From Nymphaea colorata (lineage: Eukaryota; Streptophyta; Magnoliopsida; Nymphaeales; Nymphaeaceae), in assembly GCF_008831285.2 (NCBI RefSeq), contig NC_045138.2, positions 25,453,934-25,517,933 on the forward strand: a stretch of DNA of 64,000 nt. The letters are read 5' to 3'. The notes beneath the pieces are model-generated. The model was not told the DNA's origin. It worked only from the letters and a program-made list of their open reading frames with translations, and searched no databases. The translations under genes and the position numbers were made by a program. Below, piece by piece: positions 12,694 to 29,140 of this stretch; the first letter of the stretch is position 1; each line of letters opens with the position of its first letter.

Positions 12694-15079
12694 TCACTCC
12701 TGTTCATCCCCAAAACTAACAACTTCTTCAGTGACGTCTAGGATTTCCTCAACCTCCACTTCCTTTGCCTCATATTCCTCCTCTTCATCACTTGCCTCCC
12801 CATCCCTGAGTTCTTGCCTGTACACCTTTTCTTCTTCATGTCGTTCTTTCCATTCTTTTACCCATCCATCCCACTCCTCTTGCAACAGCCTTCTCTTCTC
12901 TCTATCCTGCTCGCTCAACAACAACGAGACATCTTGGTCCTCTGCTTCATACTTCTTGCTGTACTTCTTCAAGTTCCTTGCAATCTCCTCCTCTTTCTCT
13001 GGAGGCAAAAGGGAAGGTGGCCTTGGCCGCCACAGGAACTACAATTCCAGACAAAACACAAAACATACTTAGTAGCAGAAGAAAGCATCCATTGTCTGTC
13101 TAAAGTTCTGAAGTGTTGTAAACGCGCAAGGCAACCAATAGCGATTGGATCCGAAGTTAAATAGCTAAAATAATGTGAAAAAATACAAATCTAATTTTTA
13201 GTATTAAAAATGACAAAATAGAAAAAGAGTTTACAACATATTAAGAAAAAGTTAGAAAATTAATTGTCTCCTGGAAAAAGCATGTATTGCACAAACATTA
13301 AAAAAACAACCGTGTTCTCCTTCTACCCATAACATGCATGCTTCCATTTGTCAACATCGACCACTTAAATTACTCTCAACGCTTAAATAGATAATAAGTA
13401 CTTATTTTTTCGATCTTCCTCCTCAGTGCTTTGAAACAACTTAAATACTTAAAGGTCATAAAACCCGATTTTTTTTTTAATTTGAAAGACAGGGATAGGC
13501 TCTTATTGAAACGGACCATGAAACGCCTAATTTTGTTAAATGAAATCAGCCCTAAATTTTACTTTTTACTTTAAACGTGTAAGAAGTACTTCCAGTACAA
13601 GCTTAATATTCTGCCTTGACAAATTCATGAAGTTAAAAACAAAAATTTTAAAAACAGAATTAGTTTTTTCCACTAATGTTTTCAAAGTGCAACATAAGTT
13701 ACAGGCGATATCGTACTGTAGCATAAAATATGGGAGGCGTACTGCAACTACACCCGATGGATGCATTTACATCCTTAAAACGACTTTCAAGGGTTCTATT
13801 ATTTTTTTTTTCGTTGGGTACTTTACATAGATGGTAGTTCCACCCACATGTATAGATTGGCTAGCTTCTTACCTGGTAAAAGTGGTCTCGTGGTATTCTG
13901 TACAACAACTTGCCATGGAAAGACCAAATGTGGAACCCGTTTTCCATTTCATGAACTGAAGTAACAGATGTGGCGACATATCTGCATGTACAACCAAAAG
14001 ATGTACACCATAAATAGATATGCTGAGAATGAAACAACGACAAAAATCTCCAAGATTCAGATAGGGAAAGAAAACGAGGACTACCAAGTACCTAAATGTT
14101 GGGATTGATACAAAGATGACACTTCATAGTAAAAAGTAAATAAGCAATAACATATACTAATTCATTGATGAACACATACTAATTCATTGATGAACACTCA
14201 CCGTCCTGTAGGGTCCCATTCAATATCAGTTGCCATGAAATGCTCCCCTGTTGCCATAGTCTCAAGTTCATCCACATTATAAAACTCGAGCTGCCCATTG
14301 AAACCCTTCATGCCAGCAAGTATGATGAAGCGGCCAGAAGGAGACCAATATAGAGCATTGGCTTGCTTTCCTTTCAGTGTTGTAAGCTTTGAGACCCTGC
14401 CAGTGTGATGGGCAGTTCGCATGGAGTAAAAACTGACATCAGGCCGAGGGTTGTCACCATGGATAACTGCAAATCTATGACCTTTTGGCTCCCAGGCAAA
14501 TGCAATAACTTTATCGTTCTTGTTCTCAAGCTCCAATACTTCAATTGGAATATCTCGTTCTTTTATACGGAAGAGCTCAAAGCCAGTATAGGTGCTTTTC
14601 TTAGTTTTTGTGTATCTGTCTACCTTGACAGCAAGATAATCACCACTGCTTTGCCAATACATCTTGCAGTCGCTGACACTGAAAAGATTTTTCTGTCTAA
14701 GCTCCTCTCTACCAGGAATCTGAATAAGGCTAACCTGAAAATTTTCACAAAATTATACTTAAAGCCAAACGCAGGAACTGAAGTTACTGAACACAGAAAA
14801 ACCTAAAAATGGTGCATTACGAAGACAAAATATTTGACAGAGCTGAACTTTGTCACTTACTCTAGCAGGCTGATTTCCACCACCTCCTTCAGGAACATAT
14901 AATGCCAATATGGGATCAGCCGGAGACCAACTGAAGTCCATAACATTCTCAATTTTAATAGACTTCTTGTCCAGGAGGCCAAAAGTCTCTGTTTCATAGA
15001 CACTGATAGCATTTTTACCAATTCTAGCAAAGTACTTATCTTCCTTCCCACCGCTCCATCTGGAAAAAAATGATATGTC

Positions 15080-15129
<50 letters not shown>

Positions 15130-18085
15130 GCCTGTATGTGTGTGTGTGTGTGTGATAGCACTAGGTACATTACCTAAATACAGGCCATGACACGCCTGCT
15201 ACACCTCCTGTTCCACCAGTGGCAAATTCATCAGCTCGTCCCCTGAAATCCCTCATTATTTTGCCCGTCCTCACATCAAAAATGTTTAGCACAACTGTCT
15301 GAAACCATGTTTCCTATTAGACCACCTGCAGGCTTAACTAAAGCAGAACACACATTTTCTCAGTTGGACAAGCTATTTACCTGCGTGTCCCGAGGGTTGC
15401 TTGGTTCATGACTACTGTATGTGACCAAGTATTTCTCTCCAGGAGAAAAATCAATAAGTTTGACCTGTTGAACAAGTATTGCCTCTTAAGAAATGGTTTC
15501 AAGCAGCATAAAGTCATACAAAATCATGTCCATAAATAGTTCTAAGCTGGATCTTGGCCAGGATGAGGAAACCTGGGGATGTGCATATCTCATTAAGCGG
15601 TTAAATGTGGTCGCACCTCCCCAAACAGCTGCACCTTGCCTGTGCACTGTGGCAAGATATGTTCCCAAAGGTGACCACTGCACAAAACTCTCTGTCCAAT
15701 GCTGCAAAACAAAGAAAAATCTGTCAGTAGGACATAATCATCAGATGCTAGCAGAATCAGATAATGTGGCAGAAAGAATAGTTTCACAAGTTCACATAGT
15801 CAATACTAGCGAACAGGGTACGAACACCACCTTCCAAAAAAAAGAAAAAAATGTTAAAGAGATAGCTAAAGTGTTGTATTAAGAGTTTCACCTACCTTAC
15901 GACTATAGACAAGTTCTGGCTTCGACTGCCGAGGATCGTTCCATAAAACCTCAGTATCCGCCCCATAGCGTACAACAAACTGGTCACGAGCTTTTTCATC
16001 TGTCAGCCACTTATGCAGATTTTCCTGTCCATACCCAAGAAAAAACAAAACCCTTACCCTGCTGTGATGAGAGATACAATAAGATGTCCTTTTGAAAAAG
16101 GCAGTAGAAGCATAAAAACAATTAGAAACATTTAATTCCAGTAAAAAGAGGTTTTCTACACTAGGAAATGTTTCTAATAATCACACTAACTATTGACTTA
16201 ATCACACTGACTATTGACTTTCTCTTGGAGAAATACAAACAAACAAAACATAAACTGTTATGCATTATTTGCTGAGAATCAAAGATAATCAATAGCTGTT
16301 GTTGGTGAGCACAACGATAAATCTCAAACTGAAGAACAATCTTGAACTCCCAAGAGGCTTTTATGGGAAGCAAAGCACGAAGTGACATGACTCATTTTCT
16401 TTATCATCTAAATGAAAGCTTACCCCTGGTGTAAAAGGCTTGATCTCAGCAGGAGTCCACTCATCTGGAACTTTCATAAACCTATCAAAATCATCAAACA
16501 TGTTGACCGCAAATATGTGTGACCTATCCAACTTGTAACCATTTGTCTTCTCCTTTGCCGACTCTGCTTCCTAATTGTAAAACCAAGAAAAAGAAAAATA
16601 AAAATAAAATTAAGGATGTCTGCAATTGCTGTACCATAATACCTACCAGGCAGGCAGGCAGTTAGAACATAGTTGGAACTCTAAAGAGATGCATTTGACA
16701 GTCTAGTGAAGTCGCATGCAAAAGATAAATATTCTAAAAGCGTGCAATGAGGATTAAGCAAAATGTCTCCAGATATGTGATGACACTATGAATAATTACC
16801 CTCAGATTTTTTATCGACTTTTTCACATTCATTTGGAAGGAAACATCAATAATCATGATTTCCTTGAAACAATTGTAACTCAATGAGGTAGAGAAAAAAT
16901 TTCTTGTTATTCAATACTAGTTCAATGTTAGAGATAGGACACGTTTGAAAGAAAGCAAGCATATGCTGAAAATCTACGTTTCTTATCTACAAAAGCCGCA
17001 CAATGAGTAGGAAGCCTTTTCCATGACCTACGACCAGCATTTATTGTTTGTATACACTAAACGCTGGCAGGCTAGCAGATTTCAATTTCCAGATGAAAAT
17101 GGATAATTAGGAGGAAGGACCTACTGAAGAATTATCGTCCTATACACTTGGATGGGAAGTACTTATCAAAATTATAGTGAAATCCTGGAAGCAATTCTAC
17201 GATCATCTATTTATGCAATGGAAGTAACTCACACTTACGAAAGTTACTGCTTCAGCAGCAGTATAGATAGTCTACGAACCAACCATTTAACCACAGAGTC
17301 TTACTAAATCCTATCTATATCAAGTGGGGCCTCCTGAACTTGTTATCGTTCCAATAACTTGGATTCCTAAAGGTGAAAACATAATCATTGTGGATCGAAA
17401 ATGCCTCATTTATCTCCTAAAATCAATTCATTGGTTGCATTGGTGCTACCAGTCCGAGAACGAAAAAAAAAGAAGAAGAAGAAGAATTACCAACAGGTAG
17501 CTAGACAAACCACAGACGGTCAAAATAGAATGAATGCGGACTAATTACCCGAGAGAGCACTTCGTTAAAAAGCCAAAGGAAGAAATTCCTAACCTGCTTG
17601 GTATTGAACTCGATGTAGCAATAACCTTGCGTCTTCTGAGTCTCGGGATTCATAGGCATCCAGAGCCCCTTCTCCTTAATCATGCCGATCTGCCCAAATA
17701 TCTTCCTAACGACGCCCTCCAGCTTCTCAAACTTGTCGGGCCCGACGACGGGGAGGTTATCGACCACGATGACGTTCTCAAAACCGGAATCGTACTCGAG
17801 AGTCTCGCTCTCGATCACATCTTCGTCGTCACTAAGAGCCGACCAAGCCGAATCAGAGAAGGAACAGAACGGAAGAATCAAAACCCACGGTTTCAGAGAA
17901 ATCGGGAGTGGAAAATTTTACCTCAAGATGCCGAAATTCTCCCCGGGAGGAAGCTGGATGGAGTCGAGGTCGACCCTCGAGACGTCGATCTGTGAGGGGT
18001 CGACGACCAGGTGAGAAGCCGGCGTTGGAGGCTCCGCCATCGCATCTAGCAGGTGGTGGCCGTTAGCGACCACGTCCATCACCAT
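12694..18085 (-). CDS. TIF3B1: Translation initiation factor eIF3 subunit b
   Basis: Eleven exons on the minus strand, 5' to 3': 18085-17922, 17831-17594, 16570-16424, 16024-15896, 15701-15573, 15464-15381, 15298-15174, 15059-14861, 14734-14202, 13981-13873 and 13038-12694. They total 2202 nt, giving 733 residues, close to the usual plant length. Visible parts: an N-terminal stretch with LDSIQLPPGE; the RRM (VIVVDNLPVV, GYCYIEFNT; about 80-170); and a WD40-like propeller (WSPLGTYLAT, GAAVWGG, SWPVF, MYWQSSGDYLAVK, FAWEPKGHRFAV, EWDPTGR). The acidic C-terminus carries YEAEDQDVSLLLSEQDREK and LRDGEASDEEEEYEAK. eIF3b is a core scaffold of eIF3 on the 40S subunit, binding eIF3a, eIF3g, eIF3i and eIF3j. 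The first ATG (18085) is chosen; a second in-frame ATG lies at 18079. The 5' UTR contains the common plant word AAACCCTAG. Confidence 0.96.
15083..15153. repeat. (CT)n(GT)n microsatellite in eIF3b intron
   Basis: Compound CT then TG dinucleotide repeat lying between eIF3b exons 7 and 8, close to the exon 8 acceptor. Confidence 0.9.
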
Positions 18086-21000
18086 ATCAGGCCCTCTGTG
18101 CCTCTCCTTCTCTTCCTCTGGTTTCCGCTGAGCGGCAGGAGGAGCTAGGGTTTGGGGAGGGAAGAGAAACGTCAGCCAATTTCTGCTGCCCCCTCCATTC
18201 TTTCCGATATTTTAAAAATATCGTTTTTCTGCATACGTTTCCAGAGACAATATATATACAAAAAAAGCCGATATTTATAAACCTTCATCTCTTATTTATC
18301 GTATTTTCTGTGTTATAATATTTCCGCTTATTACTTTTATATGCATTTCTTTTGCATTATTTTGATGATTTGCGTTCAGCATTATAAATACTAATTCTAT
18401 ACAAAGCACATGTAAATTCATATTATTTTTATGGAAAATATTTTATGTTTTTTACCAATAGAAAGTCGATCCTATAAAAGCTGTTCATTTTTTTTATTGA
18501 CACGAAAGTTTTACTAAATTAAAAAATGGATAATGTAGTATATGTTTCTCGTCAAAACATTTTTAAGATCTTATTTATACATTTAATACAAACAGAAAGT
18601 GTTTTAACGATCAATTTTGACAAGGACAGCTCGAGCTCTGCTAGTTTAACTCGTTCATGCAGGAACAAGAGTTCTTCCCTCTCGATGAACAGGTAAAGAC
18701 ATTGAAGAAAATGCAGATGTTCAAGCCAGGATGGAAGGATATGTTGAGAATGAACCAAAATGAACTTAGAGGCATTTGCTTCCTCCATTGAGGGGCATTT
18801 TGTTGCAAACATGATGATATAAATACTTTTTTGCTTCATGAGCATGCAAAAAGATAAAGCATATTGTTGTTTCTTTTGATAAAAACTGGAATGAAGCTGT
18901 TTACAGCAATTACACTTGTCAAACGCTTCATCTATCATTGAAAAGGAAAAAGGTATTATACTAAGCTTTAAAGCAGTTGGAACAGCATATATCCTTTAGA
19001 AAATGTTCTAGCCTCCAGTCCAATCTCAGAGTAACATTTCATAAATCAACGACCGCTAAGTATAACGTGCACACATGGTAGAAGCAATTAATCTTGCTTT
19101 GAAGGTAGTATTTGGACATTCCAATATCATAGCACCATTTTCAGGCATAACATGCTAAGATATTGTTGATGGAAACTTGGACTTACTAATTTTCATTAGT
19201 TTTGATTATCAAAAGCACGACACCTAAAGCGCCAAAGAAGTTAGGGTTGCACATGAGCCGAGTCGAAATTGGCTAGGTCGAGCTTGACTCGGTTCAAAAA
19301 ACTTGAGCTCGAGCTCGGCTTGAACTTGAGTCAAGCTCCTTATAGCAAGCTCAAACTGTACTCAACTAAACAAAATCGAGATCGAACTCGACTCGTTTAA
19401 CCCATTTAACTCATTTAACTTATGTAAGCGTGAACTCATGTAATTTATGAACATTTGTTTTTGCCCTAAACACTAAAACCAGTGATTCAGTAAACCGGAT
19501 TTGGCAATATCATGTAGCAAGTCGAGTAGAGTATAAACAAGTCGAGTTCTTGAAACTCAAACTCGACTCATTTATCATTTCGAGTATCTTTGTAAACTCG
19601 AACTCGGCTCGTTTATAAATGAGTCGAGCACAAGCCAAGTTTTTTCAAGCGAGTTCGAGTCGAGCCCAAGTTAGCGTGGCTCGTTGTGCAGTCCTTTAAC
19701 AACCTGCTACTCTTGCAATTGTCTTGATAGTTAGACACCTGAAGGTCAAAGCACTACCTTCAAAGCAAGGTTGGTTACTTCTGCGATGCAGTTCGAATGC
19801 ATCATGCTTGCAAAACTCTTTATTTCCTTCCAAAGGCAATGTTATGTTTATTTCTTCAATACATTATAGGTTCTAAGATAATACTTAGACATTTAAATAA
19901 TAAAGAGAGACAATTTATTGGTTACCTCTCATGAAAGCGTCAGAAATGGCTCATAGCTAGTTGTCACTACTTTATGAAATGTTCCTCTGAGATCGGACCT
20001 GCATCATTTTCTAAATGATATGCTTTCCAGCGGCTTTAAAGCTTAGTATACTATACTTATCCTCCTCAATGATAGTTGAACCCTTGGACAAAGATATGAT
20101 GTTGTCATATTGCATGATTCGCCTCATTCCAGTTTTGATTATAAGAAAAAAATCCGCTTTATTTTTGCATGATCAAGAAGCAAAATGATTTATATCATCA
20201 TGTTTTCAACAAAACACACCTCCTCACTGACACGATGATCATCGACATAAACACATAATTTGTTATTCTATATCTTTACGCCATTAATTCCCCTTAAACT
20301 TTCTAGTAAAAATATGAAAACCTATAAAAAGTTCAAGATTTCGATGAGCAAGTAAACTCATGTAGCATTTCAAGCTAAAAAGAAATAGCATTGGATAAAT
20401 GTCCAACTAAAATTTATGAATAAGCTACAGCTTCAATCTGAGATACTCAACCAATCATTGGTTGCAGGTTGGAAGAGATTTCTACCGGTAGCTTGAATCA
20501 GCGAACAAATTGCAAACTTTTAGTACTTAGTCGATGTCGAACCCTTAGGAAATGGTGATGGTGAACTGGAAGGACATTCAAGTGATGTGTGATAGAGATA
20601 CGCGTCTCTATGGGCGCAGAGACTTAATGATTCAATATCTACCATGGCGTTGAGGTTACTTTTTTTCTGGAAGCTGCTGTAAAAATCAAATAGTGGGAAA
20701 CAACAGTAAGGATGTTTTATAATTTAATGAAAGTTTTAATATTTTTTTATCTAGAACAATGCCCAATAAGAATTTAGTTTTGTATTAATGGACTCTCTCT
20801 CTTACGTCTGAAAAACCGTGCCTAATATGATTCAGCCGTTGCTAGAAGTTTTTAGCGACAGTGGATAGCGGATTTAAATCGTCCTAGTGATTTTTCGAAA
20901 CGGTTTCCTTCTTTCTATAAACATGTTCCGCTGTTGTGTCTTGCCGGAGAAGCACGACCTTCCGATCATGGAATGTATTGGCACGAGTCCCCCCGTCATT

Positions 21001-22081
21001 TGTAACTCGATTCTTGCATTTTTGTTTCCTTGACAGAAATAAACTCAAGTTTGGGCATTTTTCGGGAGGCATTTTTTTACACTAGATATATAGTTTTAAC
21101 AATTGTAACAGTATCTGAGAGGGTAACAGTAAGCAATTTAATTATTTGTTCTTGAGTATGAGCTGTACAGATCAACTTAGTCTTGATGCCAGACATGAAA
21201 TCCAAGATCTGTTGGAATGGAAGCAGCAATAAAATTGTTCTGGTCTCGACCCATGTTCAGACTTTGGATGTTAATCATGCCAACCGACCAGATATTGAAA
21301 TTTCTTCTAGGTTGAGACACAAGAACATGGGATTTTATGTCCTTGGGCATTTCTGTGGGCTAAGATTGGAGGCAGAAAGATGTTTGATCTATATCATAAC
21401 CAATCGATCCAAAAATGCTAATTTATATCGTGATCAAGTTCAGTAAAGCAAAAGTTAGATCAGGGTTTTGAATATATATGAAAAGATAACCAGGTTTTGT
21501 TGAAGAAATCAGAGGCAAAATTTCCTTCTTTTTCCTTTTACAAGCAGAATGGCATCACATGGAGCACTCAACAACCAACTGTGTTTGTTCTAAATCCATG
21601 CAAGAACCAATACCATATTATGGGATTTTAATGGAGCTTACTGCATTTCATTCTACTGCAACCATGGATAGGTTCTTGTTTGAATTTGTTCCTCACTTTC
21701 TCTTATTAAGGACCAGTAATATCATAATCCGATGAAAGCTATCTAAATCCGATCCAGAGTCTTGGTTCGAGTTGAATTCGAAACGGGTCCTGAAATAACG
21801 GATCAGTTCGCATAGACACTGGTTTACCGATTACCAGTGAGAGCGGCCACCAGAGGCGTTCCATCTCGCCATTTCTTCGCCGTTTCTCACTGGAAGTGAT
21901 CGGCGGAAATTTTCTCGACACCTGATTGTTCTGTGCATCAACAGCACGCGGCTGCGTACGTCCCCGAGGATTGTTCGTGTGTAGATGGTAAGTGGAATCA
22001 GGAAGAGTGACGGCTGACGGGCTTGAGAAAGGGAGTGGAAGGGCGTCGGGTGAATAGATTATCAGTCAGACGTTTGTAAGA
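18086..22081. other. Intergenic between divergent eIF3b and FKBP genes
   Basis: About 4 kb with no supported gene. The left end includes the eIF3b promoter and leader (18086-18200); the right end (about 21.7-22.08 kb) includes the FKBP leader. Between them lie AT-rich sequence, the repeat at 19.25-19.69 kb, and a stretch near 20.22-20.26 kb whose minus strand reads KLCVYVDD. That recalls the reverse-transcriptase YVDD box of Copia-type retrotransposons, but the surroundings are too decayed to annotate firmly. Confidence 0.45.
19245..19697. mobile_element. MITE-like inverted-repeat element
   Basis: The start, ttgcacatgagcc, is mirrored by the end, ggctcgttgtgca (inverted match of the words tgcac and gagcc). 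The interior is built from alternating gagtcgag/ctcgactc words that fold back on each other. This is the style of short non-autonomous hAT elements common in plants. No exact target duplication was found, so the limits are approximate. Confidence 0.5.
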
Positions 22082-26264
<4,183 letters not shown>

Positions 26265-26964
26265 AAATCAACAAGTTTGGATCAATCGGAGAATTGGTTT
26301 TGTCATCTCTATTGTATTCAGAGAGGCTGCTGTATTCAACCATGTGTAGTATGATGTTCCAGAAAATATCACATGCTTAGTATGCTTAATGAATGCATAT
26401 ATTTTTTGAAGCAGAATCTCTTTTCCTTGGACCGGTTAGGACGATTTGACTTGTTCATGTTCTTCTTTCAAGAATATGATCTTGTTATAGATCAGGCCAC
26501 TAAAGACTTGCTTATATTACACGGACACTAATATGGTCAGTTTTGGTTTGCTGACAGATATTTCTTACTATGTGGCCGACATATTCTGCAGGCTGTAATA
26601 AACAAATACCTCCTCAATCGGCACTACTGGATACATCTTAAAATCTCCGTGGCTTTCTTCGTCATTGAGAAAAATGAGAAAACTACCAAATGTTCGAAAC
26701 TTGGAATAGGCTGATGAAGATCATGAGCTAGCTCTCCCTTACTTATAATAGTGCAGATTTGTAACAAAAGGAAGGGATATCAACTAATTCCTTTTTATAA
26801 TCGAACTGGGGCGAGCCACTACTCGTGCATCAAATAATTAATAAAAGGAGGAGAATCACTTTATTCAAGGGTTGGCAAAGGAAGCATAGGTATCCTAGGC
26901 CAATGCATATGATCAAGATATCAATGTATCTATATTATTTACCATACCCACATAAACTACTTAA
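26265..26964. other. Spacer: FKBP 3' flank to GLP array
   Basis: Boundary between the single-copy genes and the germin-like array. It holds the FKBP 3' UTR and, at 26860-26865, a tttatt word that reads AATAAA on the minus strand about 100 nt beyond the GLP-a stop. No other feature is seen. Confidence 0.6.
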
Positions 26965-27522
26965 TTAGTTGTTATTATCCATCCAGAACGCAGACTGCAG
27001 CTCGTCAGTCACTTTCTTGTCGGTCTGGAAGGCCTTGGCAAGAAGGTCATCATAGATGGGTGGCTTTGCCCCGAACACTGCATTAGCAATTGTGATAACA
27101 CCCGGGTTCTGGCTGCTCAGTGCAGCAATGGCCACAGCACCTCCTTCTCCAACGTTCTGCTGGAAGTGGATCAGCCCCTGCGGGAACACAAATACATCTC
27201 GTATATACAGCTTCTTTGTGAACAGCCAGTTCTCCGGGTTGCTGGTCACGAACCCCACGTAAAGGCAGCCTTCCAGCACCACCAGGATCTCGGTTGCACG
27301 GGGATGGGCGTGAGGTAGGGTCAGTCCCTTTGGAGCAAAGTCGATCCGAGCCAAGGAGATGCCTAACGTGTTAAGTCCGGGGATTTGTTGCATGTTGACG
27401 GTGGTCACCATGGAGCCCAGTGGGTTCGATGTGTTGCCAGGCTTGTCCAGCCCATAGAAGAAGAAATCTTCGGGCTTCGCCGTCATTGGGTTCTTGCAAA
27501 GCTTGCCATTCACAAAAACTGC

Positions 27523-27604
<82 letters not shown>

Positions 27605-28029
27605 ATGTATGTATGTATGTATGTATGTTGCATGCATGTCCTCAAGGGAGAGCAGAAACTCCCAATGAACTCCTTGTCCTCTTAGACTTAGAGTACATGG
27701 GTTGCTTAAGTGTCTTCAAGTGCTATCCCTGCTATCAACTTGTGTATCAGTGAGCTTCTTTTTACAGCACATTCTTTTTACAGCACAGGAGGTTGGTGCC
27801 CCTGACATTCAAAATGGTGATTGACTGTTTATCAGCCCTGCCTCAGTTGTGCCAAGCCTCTCTAAAAACAAATACAGGCGCAGATATGAGAACTAGTTTT
27901 ATAGCAAGAGTTGGAGGAAGTACTTGGGCTGTGACGATCGGCAACACAGAAGCCCTATAGGTGGACTGGGTCAGAGGCATGGCAGAGAACAGCCATAAGG
28001 GAGAGAAGGTCGAGGAATAGGAGCTTCAT
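26965..28029 (-). pseudogene. GLP-a: germin-like protein, nonsense in exon 1 (type I)
   Basis: Exon 1 is 28029-27924 and exon 2 is 27518-26965, the same sizes (106 and 554 nt) as the intact copies. Exon 1 starts MKLLFLDLLSLMAVLCHA, a signal peptide. At codon 25, where sister copies have CAG (Gln), it reads TAG, with the next codon Asp to Gly. Translation would stop before the mature protein. Exon 2 is fully open with cupin motif HAHPRATE, but the second box reads YIRDVFVF instead of YKGDVFVF, so the KGD tripeptide is lost. The intron near its acceptor is filled by a (TA)n run of about 75 bp. A TATA-like word lies at 28150-28143. I infer a recent pseudogene: the open 554-nt exon shows little decay. 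Confidence 0.85.
27524..27630. repeat. (TA)n(TG)(TATG)n microsatellite in GLP-a intron
   Basis: About 75 bp of TA repeats followed by TGTATG steps, starting only about 5 nt from the exon 2 splice acceptor of GLP-a. The other copies have no such run at this place. Confidence 0.95.
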
Positions 28030-28142
28030 CTTGTGATCGTTAGGCAAATGAGAGGAAATTCTGTGTGGTTGTCTGAAACGAACACGAGAGAAAAGTCCTT
28101 CTTGTGCTCTTGAGGATGCTGCTACATTCGGTGGACCTTCAA

Positions 28143-28150
28143 TATTTATA
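28143..28150 (-). promoter_or_regulatory. TATA box of GLP-a (type I)
   Basis: Minus strand TATAAATA about 115 nt upstream of the start codon, in a context (cctccacat...caatatttataagg on plus) shared with units c and e only. Confidence 0.6.
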
Positions 28151-28829
28151 AGGATTTGAAGAAGGCATTGTCTCAGTTGGACACAGTTGAGTTCATGATT
28201 TTTTTTCTATTTAGTCGGTTGAACAGGTCATTTGGCCATTTCTTGCCGATGGGTATAATAATCTTCCAACTCTTTTGGGCAACTCTGCACTATATTCAAC
28301 TCGATCAACGCCATCAGCAAGATGAGTTCTTCCTGAGATTTCGTGCATTAATTAGCATTCAGGCCATTAAATTCAACCACGAGAAATTCAATTCAGATTT
28401 CTCACCATTCCACCGAACCACTACGCTGCCCCCGTGTACTTGGTCTTTCTCTTCAGGCTCACCAACCAAGAGAATAACGAAGAACAACTGAGTCTTCTTC
28501 CCGTTATTTCATCTAGATGTTAATAACATGTAAATTCACTATATGAAGTGAGATTATCAAGGCTGCAGCTGCCCTCAACTAGATTAAGTCGATTCAACTG
28601 GTTCAAGTTCACCGCAGGGTAGTTTATGGGTGGGTGAGTGGTTGGGCGGGGGCGGACCACCGCTCAGAGTCTCCATTCATCCAATGATAGGATCAACTTT
28701 TGGTATCTCAAGATGTTGTCATTGCCTTGCTTCAACTTACATGTCAATGACTTCCTTTTTAAAAGAGGTTTGTGTCCTGGGATTCAAATAGAAACGGACC
28801 ATTTACCAACTCACATCCCAAGGGTGGAG
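28151..28829. other. GLP-a upstream spacer, block shared with 39.8-40.3 kb
   Basis: No gene. Part of it (from about 28.32 kb, agatttcg.gcattgattagcatt) is closely repeated at 39.83 kb upstream of GLP-d, so it is a duplicated spacer block of the array. An open frame here has no recognisable domain. Confidence 0.6.
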
Positions 28830-28837
28830 GGAAGAGG

Positions 28838-29132
28838 TAAGCCTGGGCATCGGGCCGGTCCGGCCTGGCCCGCTAAGAAGTTGGGCTCGGGTCGGCCTGA
28901 CACCCGAAGCCTGGGCCCAACCTGATTAAATTATAAAATATATATTTTTAATACAAAATAATATACAAAATATTAAAAATCATGATAAAATATTATGATT
29001 ATATATAAAAATAATAGATTAAAAAACTGTTATCGGGCCCCACCTAAGCCGGCTGGGTGCCATTTTTTTCGGGCTCAGGCCAGGGCCGTGTGTCGGGTAC
29101 CCACCGGCGGCCCGGTCCAGTGTCCAACCTTA
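28838..29132. mobile_element. Non-autonomous hAT-type element, 295 bp, 8-bp TSD
   Basis: Ends TAAGCCTGGGCAT and TGTCCAACCTTA are imperfect inverted repeats. The element is flanked by an exact 8-bp target duplication GGAAGAGG (28830-28837 and 29133-29140). GC-rich subterminal parts (cgggccggtccggcc) surround an AT-rich core. The matching spacer near 40.33 kb lacks it. Relatives with similar ends lie at 33.15, 35.35, 55.32 and 59.68 kb. No coding capacity. Confidence 0.9.
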
Positions 29133-29140
29133 GGAAGAGG

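Noticed and set aside
15866-16048. Separate small gene starting MFFLGYGQ on the minus strand
   Set aside because: It is eIF3b exon 4 read into its flanking intron; the acceptor at 16025-16026 gives the family sequence ENLHKWLTDEKARD.
18552-18938. 128-codon minus-strand open frame upstream of eIF3b
   Set aside because: Low-complexity hydrophobic and basic composition, no known family, in a region with transposon-like traces; chance frame more likely.
27494-27753. Open frames made of repeated Tyr-Ile around the GLP-a intron
   Set aside because: Product of the (TA)n microsatellite, not a protein.
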